Positions 43,711 to 52,673 of a stretch of DNA of 64,000 bases are shown in pieces. A program made the position numbers and the translations under genes. This stretch comes from Clostridiales bacterium. Lineage in GTDB: Bacteria; Bacillota; DSM-16504; Desulfitibacterales; JAICDB01. The notes under the pieces were generated by a model, which worked only from the letters and a program-made list of their open reading frames with translations, was not told the origin of the DNA and searched no databases. Position 1 is the first letter of the stretch. Each line of letters begins with the position of its first letter. The stretch lies in NCBI GenBank assembly GCA_020063565.1, contig JAICDB010000009.1:129393-193392 (forward strand), read 5' to 3'.

Positions 43711-44371
43711 ATGTACATAAAAAAAGCTATCATTCCCGCAGCAGGCTTGGGCACCAGATTTCTGCCCGCCACAAAGGCGCAACCCAAGGAAATGCTGCCA
43801 ATAGTCGATAAGCCTACAATTCAGTATATTGTTGAAGAAGCAATCAACTCGGGAATTGAAGAAATCTTAATTATTACCGGCAAAAACAAAAGAGCAATTG
43901 AAGACCATTTTGATAGATCGATTGAACTCGAATTAGAGTTGGAAAAGAAACCATATATTGCGCCAGGTCTTTTGTAGGTAATGAGCCATTTGCTGTTCTT
44001 CTCGGTGATGATATCGTAGACGGCAAGAAACCCTGCTTAAAGCAGCGCCTACAAATATAGCAATTCTGGGAAGATACATAATTACTCCGGCTGTTTTTGA
44101 TATACTGGAAACCACAAAACCCGGTAGGGGTGGAGAAATTCAAATTACTGATGCACTGAAAGAAGTGGCTAAAAAAGAAGCAGTTTACGCCTACTGCTTT
44201 GAAGGCAAAAGATATGATGTAGGAGATAAACTCGGTTTCCTACAGGCAACTGTGGAATTTGCGCTAAAAAGAGAGGATTTGGGATCTGAGTTTAAAGAAT
44301 ATTTGGTGGAACTTTTAAAAGACATTGTTGATATCGAAACATTAATAGAAACGGCTGCTGGCAGAGATTAG
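43711..44371 (+). pseudogene. galU: UTP-glucose-1-phosphate uridylyltransferase, decayed by two internal deletions
   Basis: GalU makes UDP-glucose from UTP and glucose 1-phosphate. The start [20 protein letters not shown] and the [20 protein letters not shown] segment are intact in frame 1. After ELELEKK a jump of about 35 codons leads to [20 protein letters not shown] in frame 3, and after GKKPCLK a second loss leads to [20 protein letters not shown] in frame 2, ending at 44371. The total is about 660 bases against about 870 for an intact gene. The catalytic and sugar-binding centre is lost. The following phosphoglucomutase, galE and rhamnose genes look intact. Confidence 0.88.
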
Positions 44372-44393
44372 TACTTCAGGGGGATTAATAATT

Positions 44394-46136
44394 ATGGTTG
44401 ATACATATAGAGAAGAGTACAATAAATGGCTAAATGATAGCTACTTTGATGATGAAACCAAAAAGGAATTATTAGAAATAAAAGACGATGAAAAGGAAAT
44501 AGAAGATAGGTTTTATACTGACTTAAAATTTGGAACCGGAGGATTACGTGGAATAATCGGAGCCGGGACAAATAGGATGAACAAATATATTGTAAGAAAA
44601 GCTACACAGGGATTGGCTAATTATATTGCAAAACATGGTGAAAAAGCAAAAGAACAGGGAGTAGTTATTGCATACGATTCAAGAAAATATTCCGATATTT
44701 TTGCAGAAGAAACTGCTCTTGTTTTAAATGCATCCGGAATAAAAACATATATTTTTGATTCTTTAAGACCAACTCCAGAGCTTTCATTTGCTATCAGGGA
44801 ATTAGGTGCGAAGGCAGGGGTTGTAATTACTGCCAGCCACAATCCGGCTGAATACAACGGTTATAAGGTCTACTGGGAGGATGGCGGGCAAATTGTTCCA
44901 CAAATTGCAGAAGAAATTACTGCTGAGATTGAGAATGTAACTGATATTACAGAGATATACCCTGCCAAGAAAGAAGAAATGGCAAATAAAGGATTATATA
45001 ATATTATTGGAAAAGAAGTAGATGAAAGATATATAAATAAAGTTATTTCACTTAGTCTGAATCCAAAGGTAATTGAACAATGTTCCGAAAATTTTAAAAT
45101 TGTGTATACACCTCTTCATGGAACAGGAAATATACCTGTCAGAGAGACATTAAAAAAAGCTGGTTTTAATAATGTTTTTGTCGTTGAAGAACAGGAGAAG
45201 CCTGACCCTGAATTTTCAACAGTAAGGGTTCCCAACCCCGAAGAGAGGGATGCACTTAACTTAGCAATTAAAGTAGCAGAAAAAAATGATGCGGACATAG
45301 TTCTCGGTACTGATCCAGACTGTGATAGAGTGGGTGTTGCGGTAAAGCATAATGGTGAATATGTACTTCTTACCGGAAATCAAATCGGAGCCTTACTAGT
45401 TGACTACATTTGCAGTTCTCTTAAGGAACAGGGTAAACTTCCTGATAACGGAACTGTAGTTAAAACTATTGTTACAAGCGAACTGGGACAAAAAATTGCG
45501 CAGAACTATGGAATAGAAACTGTTAATACCTTAACCGGATTTAAATTTATAGGTGAAAAAATTAAGGAATTTGAAGAAGCTGGCAATAAGAAATTTATTT
45601 TTGGCTGGGAAGAAAGCTATGGCTACCTTGCAGGCACTTTTGTAAGAGATAAAGATGCAGTAATAGCAACGCTTCTGATTTGTGAAATGGCAGCCTTTGT
45701 TACTGAAAGTGGAAAAACTCTTTATGATAGATTGAACGAGCTTTATGAAAAGTATGGATTTTTCAAAGAAGAACTTAAAAGCATAAAACTAACCGGAGTT
45801 GAAGGAGTTCAAAGAATTGAAAGAGTTGTAGAATTTTTTAGAAATAATCCTCCTAAAGAATTAAGTGGTCTTTCTGTTGTAAGACTTGAAGACTATAAGA
45901 ATAGTAAAGCTTATAATCTTATGGATAAAACAGAAGATAAATTAATTTTACCTAAATCAAATGTTCTTCATTTTAGACTAGAAGATGATTCCTGGTTCTG
46001 TATCAGGCCTTCCGGAACAGAACCAAAGTTGAAGATATACTTTTCGGTTGTGGATGAAACTGGAGAGAAGGCGGAAGAGAAAATATCTTGCTTAACAAAA
46101 ACAATACTAAATCAGATAAATAATGCTATTGAATAG
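44394..46136 (+). CDS. pgcA: Phosphoglucomutase / phosphomannomutase (alpha-D-phosphohexomutase)
   Basis: Interconverts glucose 6-phosphate and glucose 1-phosphate (and probably mannose phosphates), feeding nucleotide-sugar synthesis. The 580-residue product matches the PgcA type: KFGTGGLRGIIGAGTNRMNK at the start, the catalytic phosphoserine loop VVITASHNPAEYNGYKVYW, the metal loop VLGTDPDCDRVGVA, the sugar-binding GWEESYGYL and the phosphate-binding IRPSGTEPKLKIYF. ATG at 44394 follows the galU remnant by 22 bases with AGGGGG upstream. Confidence 0.94.
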   Translation: MVDTYREEYNKWLNDSYFDDETKKELLEIKDDEKEIEDRFYTDLKFGTGGLRGIIGAGTNRMNKYIVRKATQGLANYIAKHGEKAKEQGVVIAYDSRKYSDIFAEETALVLNASGIKTYIFDSLRPTPELSFAIRELGAKAGVVITASHNPAEYNGYKVYWEDGGQIVPQIAEEITAEIENVTDITEIYPAKKEEMANKGLYNIIGKEVDERYINKVISLSLNPKVIEQCSENFKIVYTPLHGTGNIPVRETLKKAGFNNVFVVEEQEKPDPEFSTVRVPNPEERDALNLAIKVAEKNDADIVLGTDPDCDRVGVAVKHNGEYVLLTGNQIGALLVDYICSSLKEQGKLPDNGTVVKTIVTSELGQKIAQNYGIETVNTLTGFKFIGEKIKEFEEAGNKKFIFGWEESYGYLAGTFVRDKDAVIATLLICEMAAFVTESGKTLYDRLNELYEKYGFFKEELKSIKLTGVEGVQRIERVVEFFRNNPPKELSGLSVVRLEDYKNSKAYNLMDKTEDKLILPKSNVLHFRLEDDSWFCIRPSGTEPKLKIYFSVVDETGEKAEEKISCLTKTILNQINNAIE

Positions 46137-46169
46137 GAAAATAAGTTATCAATAGAAAGGTTGTTTTAA

Positions 46170-47141
46170 TTGAAAAAAGAAACAGTTTTAGTTGTTGGTG
46201 GAGCAGGCTATATAGGTTCTCACCAGGTGAAAATGCTAAATGAAAAAGGATATAATGTAATAGTTTACGACAATTTATCTACAGGTTACAGGGATTTAGT
46301 AACTATAGATACCTTTATAGAAGGTGACCTGGCAGATAAAAGCAAATTAAAAGAAGTATTTTCTAATAATAAGATAGATGCTGTTATTCACTTTGCTGCT
46401 TTTATAGAGGTTGGAGAATCTGTAAAAAATCCGGCAAAGTATTATTATAATAATGTTGTAAATGTGATTAACTTATTAGATGTTATGCTTGAATATAACG
46501 TAAATAACTTTATCTTTTCATCAACTGCAGCAGTCTATGGTGAACCGGAAGAGGTGCCTATACAAGAAGATCATCCGAAGAAACCGATTAATCCTTATGG
46601 AAAATCAAAACATATGATAGAACAAATACTCGAAGATTATGATAAAGCCTATGATTTGAAATACACATGTTTTAGATATTTTAATGCTGCCGGAGCCGAT
46701 GATAGCGGGAAAATTGGCGAAAAACATGACCCTGAAACACATTTAATACCTTTAATCTTGAAAACAGCTCTTGGTGAAAGAGATGAAATATATATTTTTG
46801 GAACAGATTACAACACAAAGGATGGAACGTGTATTAGAGATTTTGTTCATGTCAATGACTTAGCTGACGCACATATAAAAGGTTTGGAAAGATTATTAAA
46901 GGGTGAACCATCAGATGTTTTCAATTTAGGTTCAGGTAATGGTTATTCAGTTAAAGAAATAATTGAAACAGCCAGAGAAATTACATTAGAAGATATAAAA
47001 GTTGTTGAAGCGGAAAGAAGAGCAGGAGACCCTGCAGTTTTAATAGCGGATTGTACAAAGGCAAAAAAACTATTAAACTGGGAACCTAAATATAGTTTAG
47101 AAGATATAATAAGAACTGCATGGAAATGGCATTCTCAATAA
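46170..47141 (+). CDS. galE: UDP-glucose 4-epimerase
   Basis: Interconverts UDP-glucose and UDP-galactose (or the N-acetyl forms). The 323-residue SDR protein has the NAD-binding GGAGYIGSHQVKML, VIHFAAFIEVGESV, the Ser-Tyr-Lys catalytic set (SSTAAVYGE and NPYGKSKHMIE) and YFNAAGAD. TTG at 46170 is preceded by GAAAGG. If the upstream galU is dead, UDP-glucose must come from elsewhere. Confidence 0.93.
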   Translation: MKKETVLVVGGAGYIGSHQVKMLNEKGYNVIVYDNLSTGYRDLVTIDTFIEGDLADKSKLKEVFSNNKIDAVIHFAAFIEVGESVKNPAKYYYNNVVNVINLLDVMLEYNVNNFIFSSTAAVYGEPEEVPIQEDHPKKPINPYGKSKHMIEQILEDYDKAYDLKYTCFRYFNAAGADDSGKIGEKHDPETHLIPLILKTALGERDEIYIFGTDYNTKDGTCIRDFVHVNDLADAHIKGLERLLKGEPSDVFNLGSGNGYSVKEIIETAREITLEDIKVVEAERRAGDPAVLIADCTKAKKLLNWEPKYSLEDIIRTAWKWHSQ

Positions 47142-47192
47142 TATTTACAGATAAAATAAGATAATTCTGTAAATCTCAGGAGGTATTATTTT

Positions 47193-48029
47193 GTGAAAAT
47201 ATTAGTAACAGGTTCAGACGGAATGCTGGGCAGTGATCTTGTAGATGTATTATCACAAGAAAATGAAGTAATTGCTGCTACACTTAATGACTTTGATATA
47301 ACAGATATTGATAAGACATTAAGCTGGCTTAAAAATTCTAAACCGGACATAGTTATTCATTCAGCAGCTTATACAGATGTAGACGGTTGTGAAAGTAATA
47401 TTGATACAGCCTATAAAGTAAATGGATTAGGGGCAAGGAACATAGCCCTGGCATGCAATGAACTCGATGCAGCAATGGTCTACATAAGTACTGACTATGT
47501 CTTTGATGGCGAAAAAGGTACAGCTTATACAGAATTTGACGATACAAATCCATTGAGTATATACGGAAAAAGCAAACTTGCAGGAGAAAATTATGTAAAA
47601 AGTCTTTTAAATAGATATTACATAGTAAGAACTTCCTGGTTGTACGGCAAAAATGGTAAGAATTTTGTAACTACAATGATAAACCTCAGTAAAAAAATGG
47701 ATGAGCTTAAAGTTGTTAATGATCAGATTGGATCACCTACGTATACACCTGATTTAGCAAAAGCAGTTAGTCAGTTAATACGGAAACCTACATATGGAAT
47801 TTATAATATTACAAACAGCGATTATTGCTCCTGGTTTGACTATGCCAGGGAAATTTTTAAAATAGCTAATATAAATATTAAGGTTTATCCTACAACTACA
47901 GAAGAATTTAACAGACCGGCACCCAGACCCAAATATTCTGTGTTGGATAATTACTGCTGGAAACTTGAGGGATATAAACCCTTAAGATCTTACAGGGAAG
48001 CATTGAAAGAATATATTATTTCACTATAG
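47193..48029 (+). CDS. rfbD: dTDP-4-dehydrorhamnose reductase
   Basis: Last step of dTDP-L-rhamnose synthesis, NAD(P)H-dependent. The 278-residue SDR protein has GSDGMLGSDLVDVL, VIHSAAYTDVDGCE, STDYVFDGEKG, the YGKSKLAGE catalytic motif and VRTSWLYGKNGKNF. GTG at 47193 follows AGGAGG at 47179-47184. It begins the rfbDACB order seen here. Confidence 0.95.
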   Translation: MKILVTGSDGMLGSDLVDVLSQENEVIAATLNDFDITDIDKTLSWLKNSKPDIVIHSAAYTDVDGCESNIDTAYKVNGLGARNIALACNELDAAMVYISTDYVFDGEKGTAYTEFDDTNPLSIYGKSKLAGENYVKSLLNRYYIVRTSWLYGKNGKNFVTTMINLSKKMDELKVVNDQIGSPTYTPDLAKAVSQLIRKPTYGIYNITNSDYCSWFDYAREIFKIANINIKVYPTTTEEFNRPAPRPKYSVLDNYCWKLEGYKPLRSYREALKEYIISL

Positions 48030-48041
48030 AGGAGGAAAACC

Positions 48042-48914
48042 ATGAAGGGAATTATTTTAGCCGGAGGTTCGGGGACAAGGCTTTATCCAATTACTAAAGC
48101 GGTATCAAAACAGCTATTGCCGATTTGCGATAAACCGATGATATATTATCCTTTATCCGTTTTAATGCTTTCGGGGATAAGAGAAATTCTTGTTATCTCA
48201 ACACCCAGGGACTTACCTATGTATAAAGAACTTTTGGGAGACGGAAGTCAATTAGGTATGCAGTTTTCTTATGAAGTCCAAGAAAAACCACGGGGACTTG
48301 CGGAAGCATTTATAATTGGTGAAGACTTTATAGGAAATGATAAAGTAGCGCTTGTCCTTGGCGATAACATTTTCTACGGTCAGCGTTTTACAGAAATACT
48401 TAAGAGAGCAGCTTCTCTACAAGAAGGTGCAGTAATATTTGGCTATCAAGTTAAAAACCCTAAAGACTTTGGTGTTGTGGAATTTGATGATGCTGGAAAT
48501 GTTATTTCAATTGAGGAAAAACCGGAACAACCCAAATCTAACTATGCGGTTCCGGGCTTATATTTTTATGATAATAAAGTTGTTGAGATAGCTAAAAATG
48601 TTAAACCTTCGGGCAGAGGGGAACTGGAAATTACTTCAGTAAATGAGGAATATTTGAATAGAGGCAAACTGAAAGTGGAGTTGTTCGGTAGAGGGATGGC
48701 CTGGCTTGATACAGGAACTCATCATGGACTTTTAGAGGCAAGTAACTTTGTTGAAGCCGTTCAAAAAAGACAGGGCCTTTATATAGCGTGTATCGAAGAG
48801 ATTGCTTATAGGTTGGGTTATATAAATGAAGAACAGTTGTTAAAGCTGGCAGAACCGCTTATAAAAACAGAATATGGTAGATATTTACGTGATCTGGTAA
48901 GTGCTGTAAGTTAG
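48042..48914 (+). CDS. rfbA: Glucose-1-phosphate thymidylyltransferase
   Basis: Makes dTDP-glucose from dTTP and glucose 1-phosphate, the first step of the rhamnose pathway. The 290-residue product has the nucleotidyltransferase loop [65 protein letters not shown] and [19 protein letters not shown], full length. GAGGAGG precedes the ATG. Confidence 0.97.
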   Translation: MKGIILAGGSGTRLYPITKAVSKQLLPICDKPMIYYPLSVLMLSGIREILVISTPRDLPMYKELLGDGSQLGMQFSYEVQEKPRGLAEAFIIGEDFIGNDKVALVLGDNIFYGQRFTEILKRAASLQEGAVIFGYQVKNPKDFGVVEFDDAGNVISIEEKPEQPKSNYAVPGLYFYDNKVVEIAKNVKPSGRGELEITSVNEEYLNRGKLKVELFGRGMAWLDTGTHHGLLEASNFVEAVQKRQGLYIACIEEIAYRLGYINEEQLLKLAEPLIKTEYGRYLRDLVSAVS

Positions 48915-48924
48915 AGGTGAAATA

Positions 48925-49503
48925 ATGCCAAAATTTAAGCTCATAGAAACAGATATTGAAGATTTGTACATAATAGAACCTACTGTTTTTGGGGACAACA
49001 GGGGTTATTTTATGGAAACATATAACGCCAGAGATTTTAAAGAAATTGGTTTAGATCTTAAGTTTGTACAGGATAATGAATCGTGTTCTAAAAAAGGGGT
49101 CCTAAGAGGTCTTCATTTTCAATACAAATACCCTCAAGGAAAACTAGTAAGGGTTATTAAGGGAGAAGTATTTGATGTAGCAGTAGACCTTCGAAAGAAT
49201 TCTAAAACTTATGGGAAATGGTATGGAGTAATTTTATCAGAAGAAAACAAAAGGCAATTTTATGTACCTGAGGGGTTTGCCCATGGCTTTTTAGTTCTTT
49301 CTGATATGGCTGTATTTACATATAAATGTACAGACTTCTATCATCCGGAAGATGAAGGTGGTATCTTATGGAATGATCCCGATATTAATATTAACTGGCC
49401 TTTAGATAAAGTTAATGAAGTAATTCTTTCTGAAAAGGATAAGAAATGGAAAACATTAAAGAAAACTCCTGTAGATTTCAAATGGAATGGAGTGAAATTA
49501 TGA
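48925..49503 (+). CDS. rfbC: dTDP-4-dehydrorhamnose 3,5-epimerase
   Basis: Third enzyme of the rhamnose pathway, a cupin. The 192-residue product has [40 protein letters not shown] (catalytic His in GLHFQ), [35 protein letters not shown] and the acid Tyr region [22 protein letters not shown] precedes the ATG. Its stop overlaps the rfbB start (ATGA). Confidence 0.96.
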   Translation: MPKFKLIETDIEDLYIIEPTVFGDNRGYFMETYNARDFKEIGLDLKFVQDNESCSKKGVLRGLHFQYKYPQGKLVRVIKGEVFDVAVDLRKNSKTYGKWYGVILSEENKRQFYVPEGFAHGFLVLSDMAVFTYKCTDFYHPEDEGGILWNDPDININWPLDKVNEVILSEKDKKWKTLKKTPVDFKWNGVKL

Positions 49504-50525
49504 AAAATATATTAGTTACAGGTGGCGCGGGTTTTATTGGCAGTAATTTTATCAGATATATGTTAAATAAATATGATGATTATAAAATAATAAATTTAGA
49601 TCTTTTAACCTATGCTGGAAACCTGGAAAATTTAAAAGATGTTGAAGATAATCCTAATTATGAGTTTATAAAGGGAGATATAGCTGATAAAAAATTAATA
49701 GATGAAATAGTGTCTCAAGATTTTGATTATATAGTGAATTTTGCTGCAGAATCTCATGTTGATAGGAGTATCGAAGATCCTGAAATTTTTGTAAGAACAA
49801 ACATAATGGGAACACAAGTGCTTTTAGATGCTGCTAAAAAATATAATATAGAAAAATTTGTGCAAATATCTACAGATGAAGTATACGGTTCATTAGGGGA
49901 GACAGGGTTATTTACGGAAAATACTCCTCTTGCACCAAATAGTCCTTATTCCGCAAGTAAAACGTCAGCTGATTTACTAGTAAGAGCTTATTTTAAAACT
50001 TTTAACTTACCGGTTAATATAACTAGATGTTCAAACAACTATGGGTCATATCAATTTCCAGAAAAACTTATACCTCTTATGATAGCTAATGCACTAGAGG
50101 ATAAAGAACTACCTGTATATGGTGACGGATTACAGGTTAGAGATTGGTTGCATGTAGAAGATCATTGTAGTGCAATAGATGTAGTGCTTCATCAGGGGAA
50201 AGTTGGAGAAGTTTACAATATTGGTGGAAATAATGAAAAGAAAAATATTGAAATAGTAAAATTGATACTTGAAAAACTAGGGAAACCTGAGTCATTAATT
50301 AAGTTTGTCAAAGACAGGCCGGGGCATGACAGAAGATATGCTATTGATTCTACAAAAATACAGAATGATTTAGGATGGAAACCGAAATATACTTTTGAAA
50401 CAGGTATGGAAAAAACTATTAAATGGTATTTAGAAAATAAAGAATGGTGGGAAAAAATAAGAAGTGGAGAGTATATAAAGTATTATGAAAAAATGTATGG
50501 AGAAAAATTAAAAGCAGTTAGATAA
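49500..50525 (+). CDS. rfbB: dTDP-glucose 4,6-dehydratase
   Basis: Second step of the rhamnose pathway, an NAD-dependent SDR enzyme. The 341-residue product has [45 protein letters not shown], the [15 protein letters not shown] catalytic Tyr-x3-Lys motif and [17 protein letters not shown] at 49500 is preferred to an in-frame codon at 49446 because GGAGTG sits before it and the protein then starts [11 protein letters not shown]. It overlaps rfbC by four bases. Confidence 0.96.
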   Translation: MKNILVTGGAGFIGSNFIRYMLNKYDDYKIINLDLLTYAGNLENLKDVEDNPNYEFIKGDIADKKLIDEIVSQDFDYIVNFAAESHVDRSIEDPEIFVRTNIMGTQVLLDAAKKYNIEKFVQISTDEVYGSLGETGLFTENTPLAPNSPYSASKTSADLLVRAYFKTFNLPVNITRCSNNYGSYQFPEKLIPLMIANALEDKELPVYGDGLQVRDWLHVEDHCSAIDVVLHQGKVGEVYNIGGNNEKKNIEIVKLILEKLGKPESLIKFVKDRPGHDRRYAIDSTKIQNDLGWKPKYTFETGMEKTIKWYLENKEWWEKIRSGEYIKYYEKMYGEKLKAVR

Positions 50526-50563
50526 AAATATTAAACAATAATAAGAGGGTGTAAACATTTTAC

Positions 50564-51376
50564 ATGGTATCTTACTTTAAGGAATTTATATATTTTGTAT
50601 TAGATATTTATAAAAGCAAAAAAATAATTTTGGAATTGACAAAACAAGATTTTAGATCTAGATATTTAGGATCTTACCTTGGTATCTTATGGGCATTTAT
50701 TCAACCAACTATTACAATACTTATTTTTTGGTTTGTTTTTCAAGTGGGTTTTAAATCAAGACCTGTAGATGATTACCCTTTTATACTTTGGCTAATTTGT
50801 GGAATGATACCTTGGTTTTTCTTTTCAGAGGGTTTGCAAAGCGCTACGAATTCAGTAATGGATTATAGTTATTTGGTAAAAAAAGTGGTTTTTAGAGTAA
50901 GTTCCCTACCAATTATAAAAATATTGTCTGCCTTATTTGTGCATTTATTTTTTATTGCATTTATGTTCTTTATGTTTTCTATTTATGGTTACAAGCCTAC
51001 CATATATAGTCTACAAGTTATCTATTATTTAGTTGCTACAATAATTTTAGTATTAGGGTTATCGTGGATAACATCTTCTCTGGTTGTATTTTTAAAAGAT
51101 GTTGGACAAATCGTGGCTATGATATTACAATTTGGTTTTTGGTTAACACCTATATTTTGGTCCTTACAAATGATGCCCGAAAAATATCATTTTATCATAA
51201 AATTAAATCCTATGTATTATATTGTAAACGGTTATAGAAATACATTTATATATCAAAAATGGTTTTGGGAAGATTTGCGTTTAACCATATTGTTTTGGTC
51301 TATAAACCTATTGCTTTTTGTTTTTGGGGCTATAGTATTTAGAAAATTAAGACCACATTTTGCTGATGTACTGTGA
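50564..51376 (+). CDS. wzm: Polysaccharide ABC transporter permease (Wzm-like)
   Basis: Membrane subunit of an ABC-2 type exporter that moves undecaprenyl-linked polysaccharide across the cytoplasmic membrane. The 270-residue product has an amphipathic start (KKIILELTKQDFRSRYLGSY), LGILWAFIQPTITILIFWFV, six membrane helices and the conserved C-terminal LNPMYYIVNGYRN. ATG at 50564 follows AGAGGGTG. The ATPase gene follows 12 bases later. Confidence 0.93.
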   Translation: MVSYFKEFIYFVLDIYKSKKIILELTKQDFRSRYLGSYLGILWAFIQPTITILIFWFVFQVGFKSRPVDDYPFILWLICGMIPWFFFSEGLQSATNSVMDYSYLVKKVVFRVSSLPIIKILSALFVHLFFIAFMFFMFSIYGYKPTIYSLQVIYYLVATIILVLGLSWITSSLVVFLKDVGQIVAMILQFGFWLTPIFWSLQMMPEKYHFIIKLNPMYYIVNGYRNTFIYQKWFWEDLRLTILFWSINLLLFVFGAIVFRKLRPHFADVL

Positions 51377-51388
51377 GGGATAATTAAT

Positions 51389-52663
51389 ATGTTAGCAATC
51401 GAAGTAGAAAATCTTTCAAAGATATATAAAATATATGAAAAACCTATAGATAGATTGAAAGAAGCTCTTCATCCATTGAGAAAGAAACTTCATAAGGAAT
51501 TTTATGCTTTAAAAAATATATCTTTTCAAGTTGAGGCGGGACAAACCGTTGGCATTATTGGTAAAAACGGATCAGGAAAATCAACTTTATTAAAGATATT
51601 AACTGGAGTACTTACCCCTTCTTCAGGCAATATTAATATAAAAGGTAGATTATCTGCTCTATTAGAGTTAGGAGCAGGTTTTAATCCAGAACTTACAGGA
51701 ATTGAAAATGTTTATTTAAATGGAGCGATACTGGGTTATAGCAAAGAAGAGATAAATGATAAGTTAAAAGACATTCTTGATTTTGCGGATATTGGAGAAT
51801 TTATAAACCAACCTGTAAAAACATATTCAAGTGGAATGTTTGTTAGACTAGCATTTGCCGTTGCTATTAATGTTGATCCTGATATTTTGATTGTAGACGA
51901 AGCACTTGCTGTTGGTGATATCAGATTTCAACAGAAATGTTTTCGAAAAATAGAAGAGTTTAAGGAAAATAAGACTGTCTTATTTGTGTCTCATGATTTA
52001 TCTGCAATTAACAAATTTTGTGACTATGCAATCTGGATAAATGATGGGTGTATAATTGATTATGGAGAACCATCTGAGGTTACAAAAAAATATCAAGCTT
52101 TCATGATGGGTTCCAATTTAAATAAATATGAAGATAATATAAACAGTGATGAGAACAGAAATATAAATGATCAATTTATAGATAATATAGATAGCATTGA
52201 TGATAACTTAGATGTTTGGGGAGACAATAAAGCAATTATAACAGGAATATCACTTATTGATAGTAATACAAAGAATAAAAATTCTTTATTTAAAGCAGGA
52301 CAAAAAGCTAGTTTATATATTAGAGTCAAATATAATGACAATATTAATAATCCAATAGTAGGTTTTACAATAAAAGATAGACTAGGTAATATTGTTACCC
52401 AGTCGAATAGTTATATCTTAGAACAATACTTGAATTATGCGGAGAAAGGGACTATTGTTTGTTATAAATTTGACTTTACTTTTCCAAACCTAAAAAGAGG
52501 AATATATACCATCTCTCCCGCAGTAGCATCTGGTACACAAGAGGATCATGTTCAACATTGTTGGATTCATGATGCATTGGTAATTCAAGTAATAGATGGA
52601 CAAGCCTATGATTTGCAAGGCTTTATTTTTTTAGAAGATATAAATTTTTGTAGTTTGAGTTGA
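51389..52663 (+). CDS. wzt: Polysaccharide ABC transporter ATPase with C-terminal Wzt domain
   Basis: Energises export of a capped polysaccharide. The 424-residue product has an ABC domain (about residues 1-245): Walker A IIGKNGSGKSTLLKIL, signature TYSSGMFVRLAFAVA, Walker B DILIVDEALAVGD, His in LFVSHDL. An acidic linker leads to a beta-sandwich domain (about residues 280-420; KAGQKASLYIRVKYNDNINN, KRGIYTISPAVASG) like the Wzt C-terminal domain that recognises the polymer's terminal cap. That domain implies that the exported glycan has a defined non-reducing end, fitting the methyltransferase in the next gene. Confidence 0.95.
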   Translation: MLAIEVENLSKIYKIYEKPIDRLKEALHPLRKKLHKEFYALKNISFQVEAGQTVGIIGKNGSGKSTLLKILTGVLTPSSGNINIKGRLSALLELGAGFNPELTGIENVYLNGAILGYSKEEINDKLKDILDFADIGEFINQPVKTYSSGMFVRLAFAVAINVDPDILIVDEALAVGDIRFQQKCFRKIEEFKENKTVLFVSHDLSAINKFCDYAIWINDGCIIDYGEPSEVTKKYQAFMMGSNLNKYEDNINSDENRNINDQFIDNIDSIDDNLDVWGDNKAIITGISLIDSNTKNKNSLFKAGQKASLYIRVKYNDNINNPIVGFTIKDRLGNIVTQSNSYILEQYLNYAEKGTIVCYKFDFTFPNLKRGIYTISPAVASGTQEDHVQHCWIHDALVIQVIDGQAYDLQGFIFLEDINFCSLS

Positions 52664-52673
52664 GGTGCTTTTT

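Noticed and set aside
43608-43811. 67-codon frame over the galU start
   Set aside because: No family match, overlaps the start of galU in another frame and covers a terminator.
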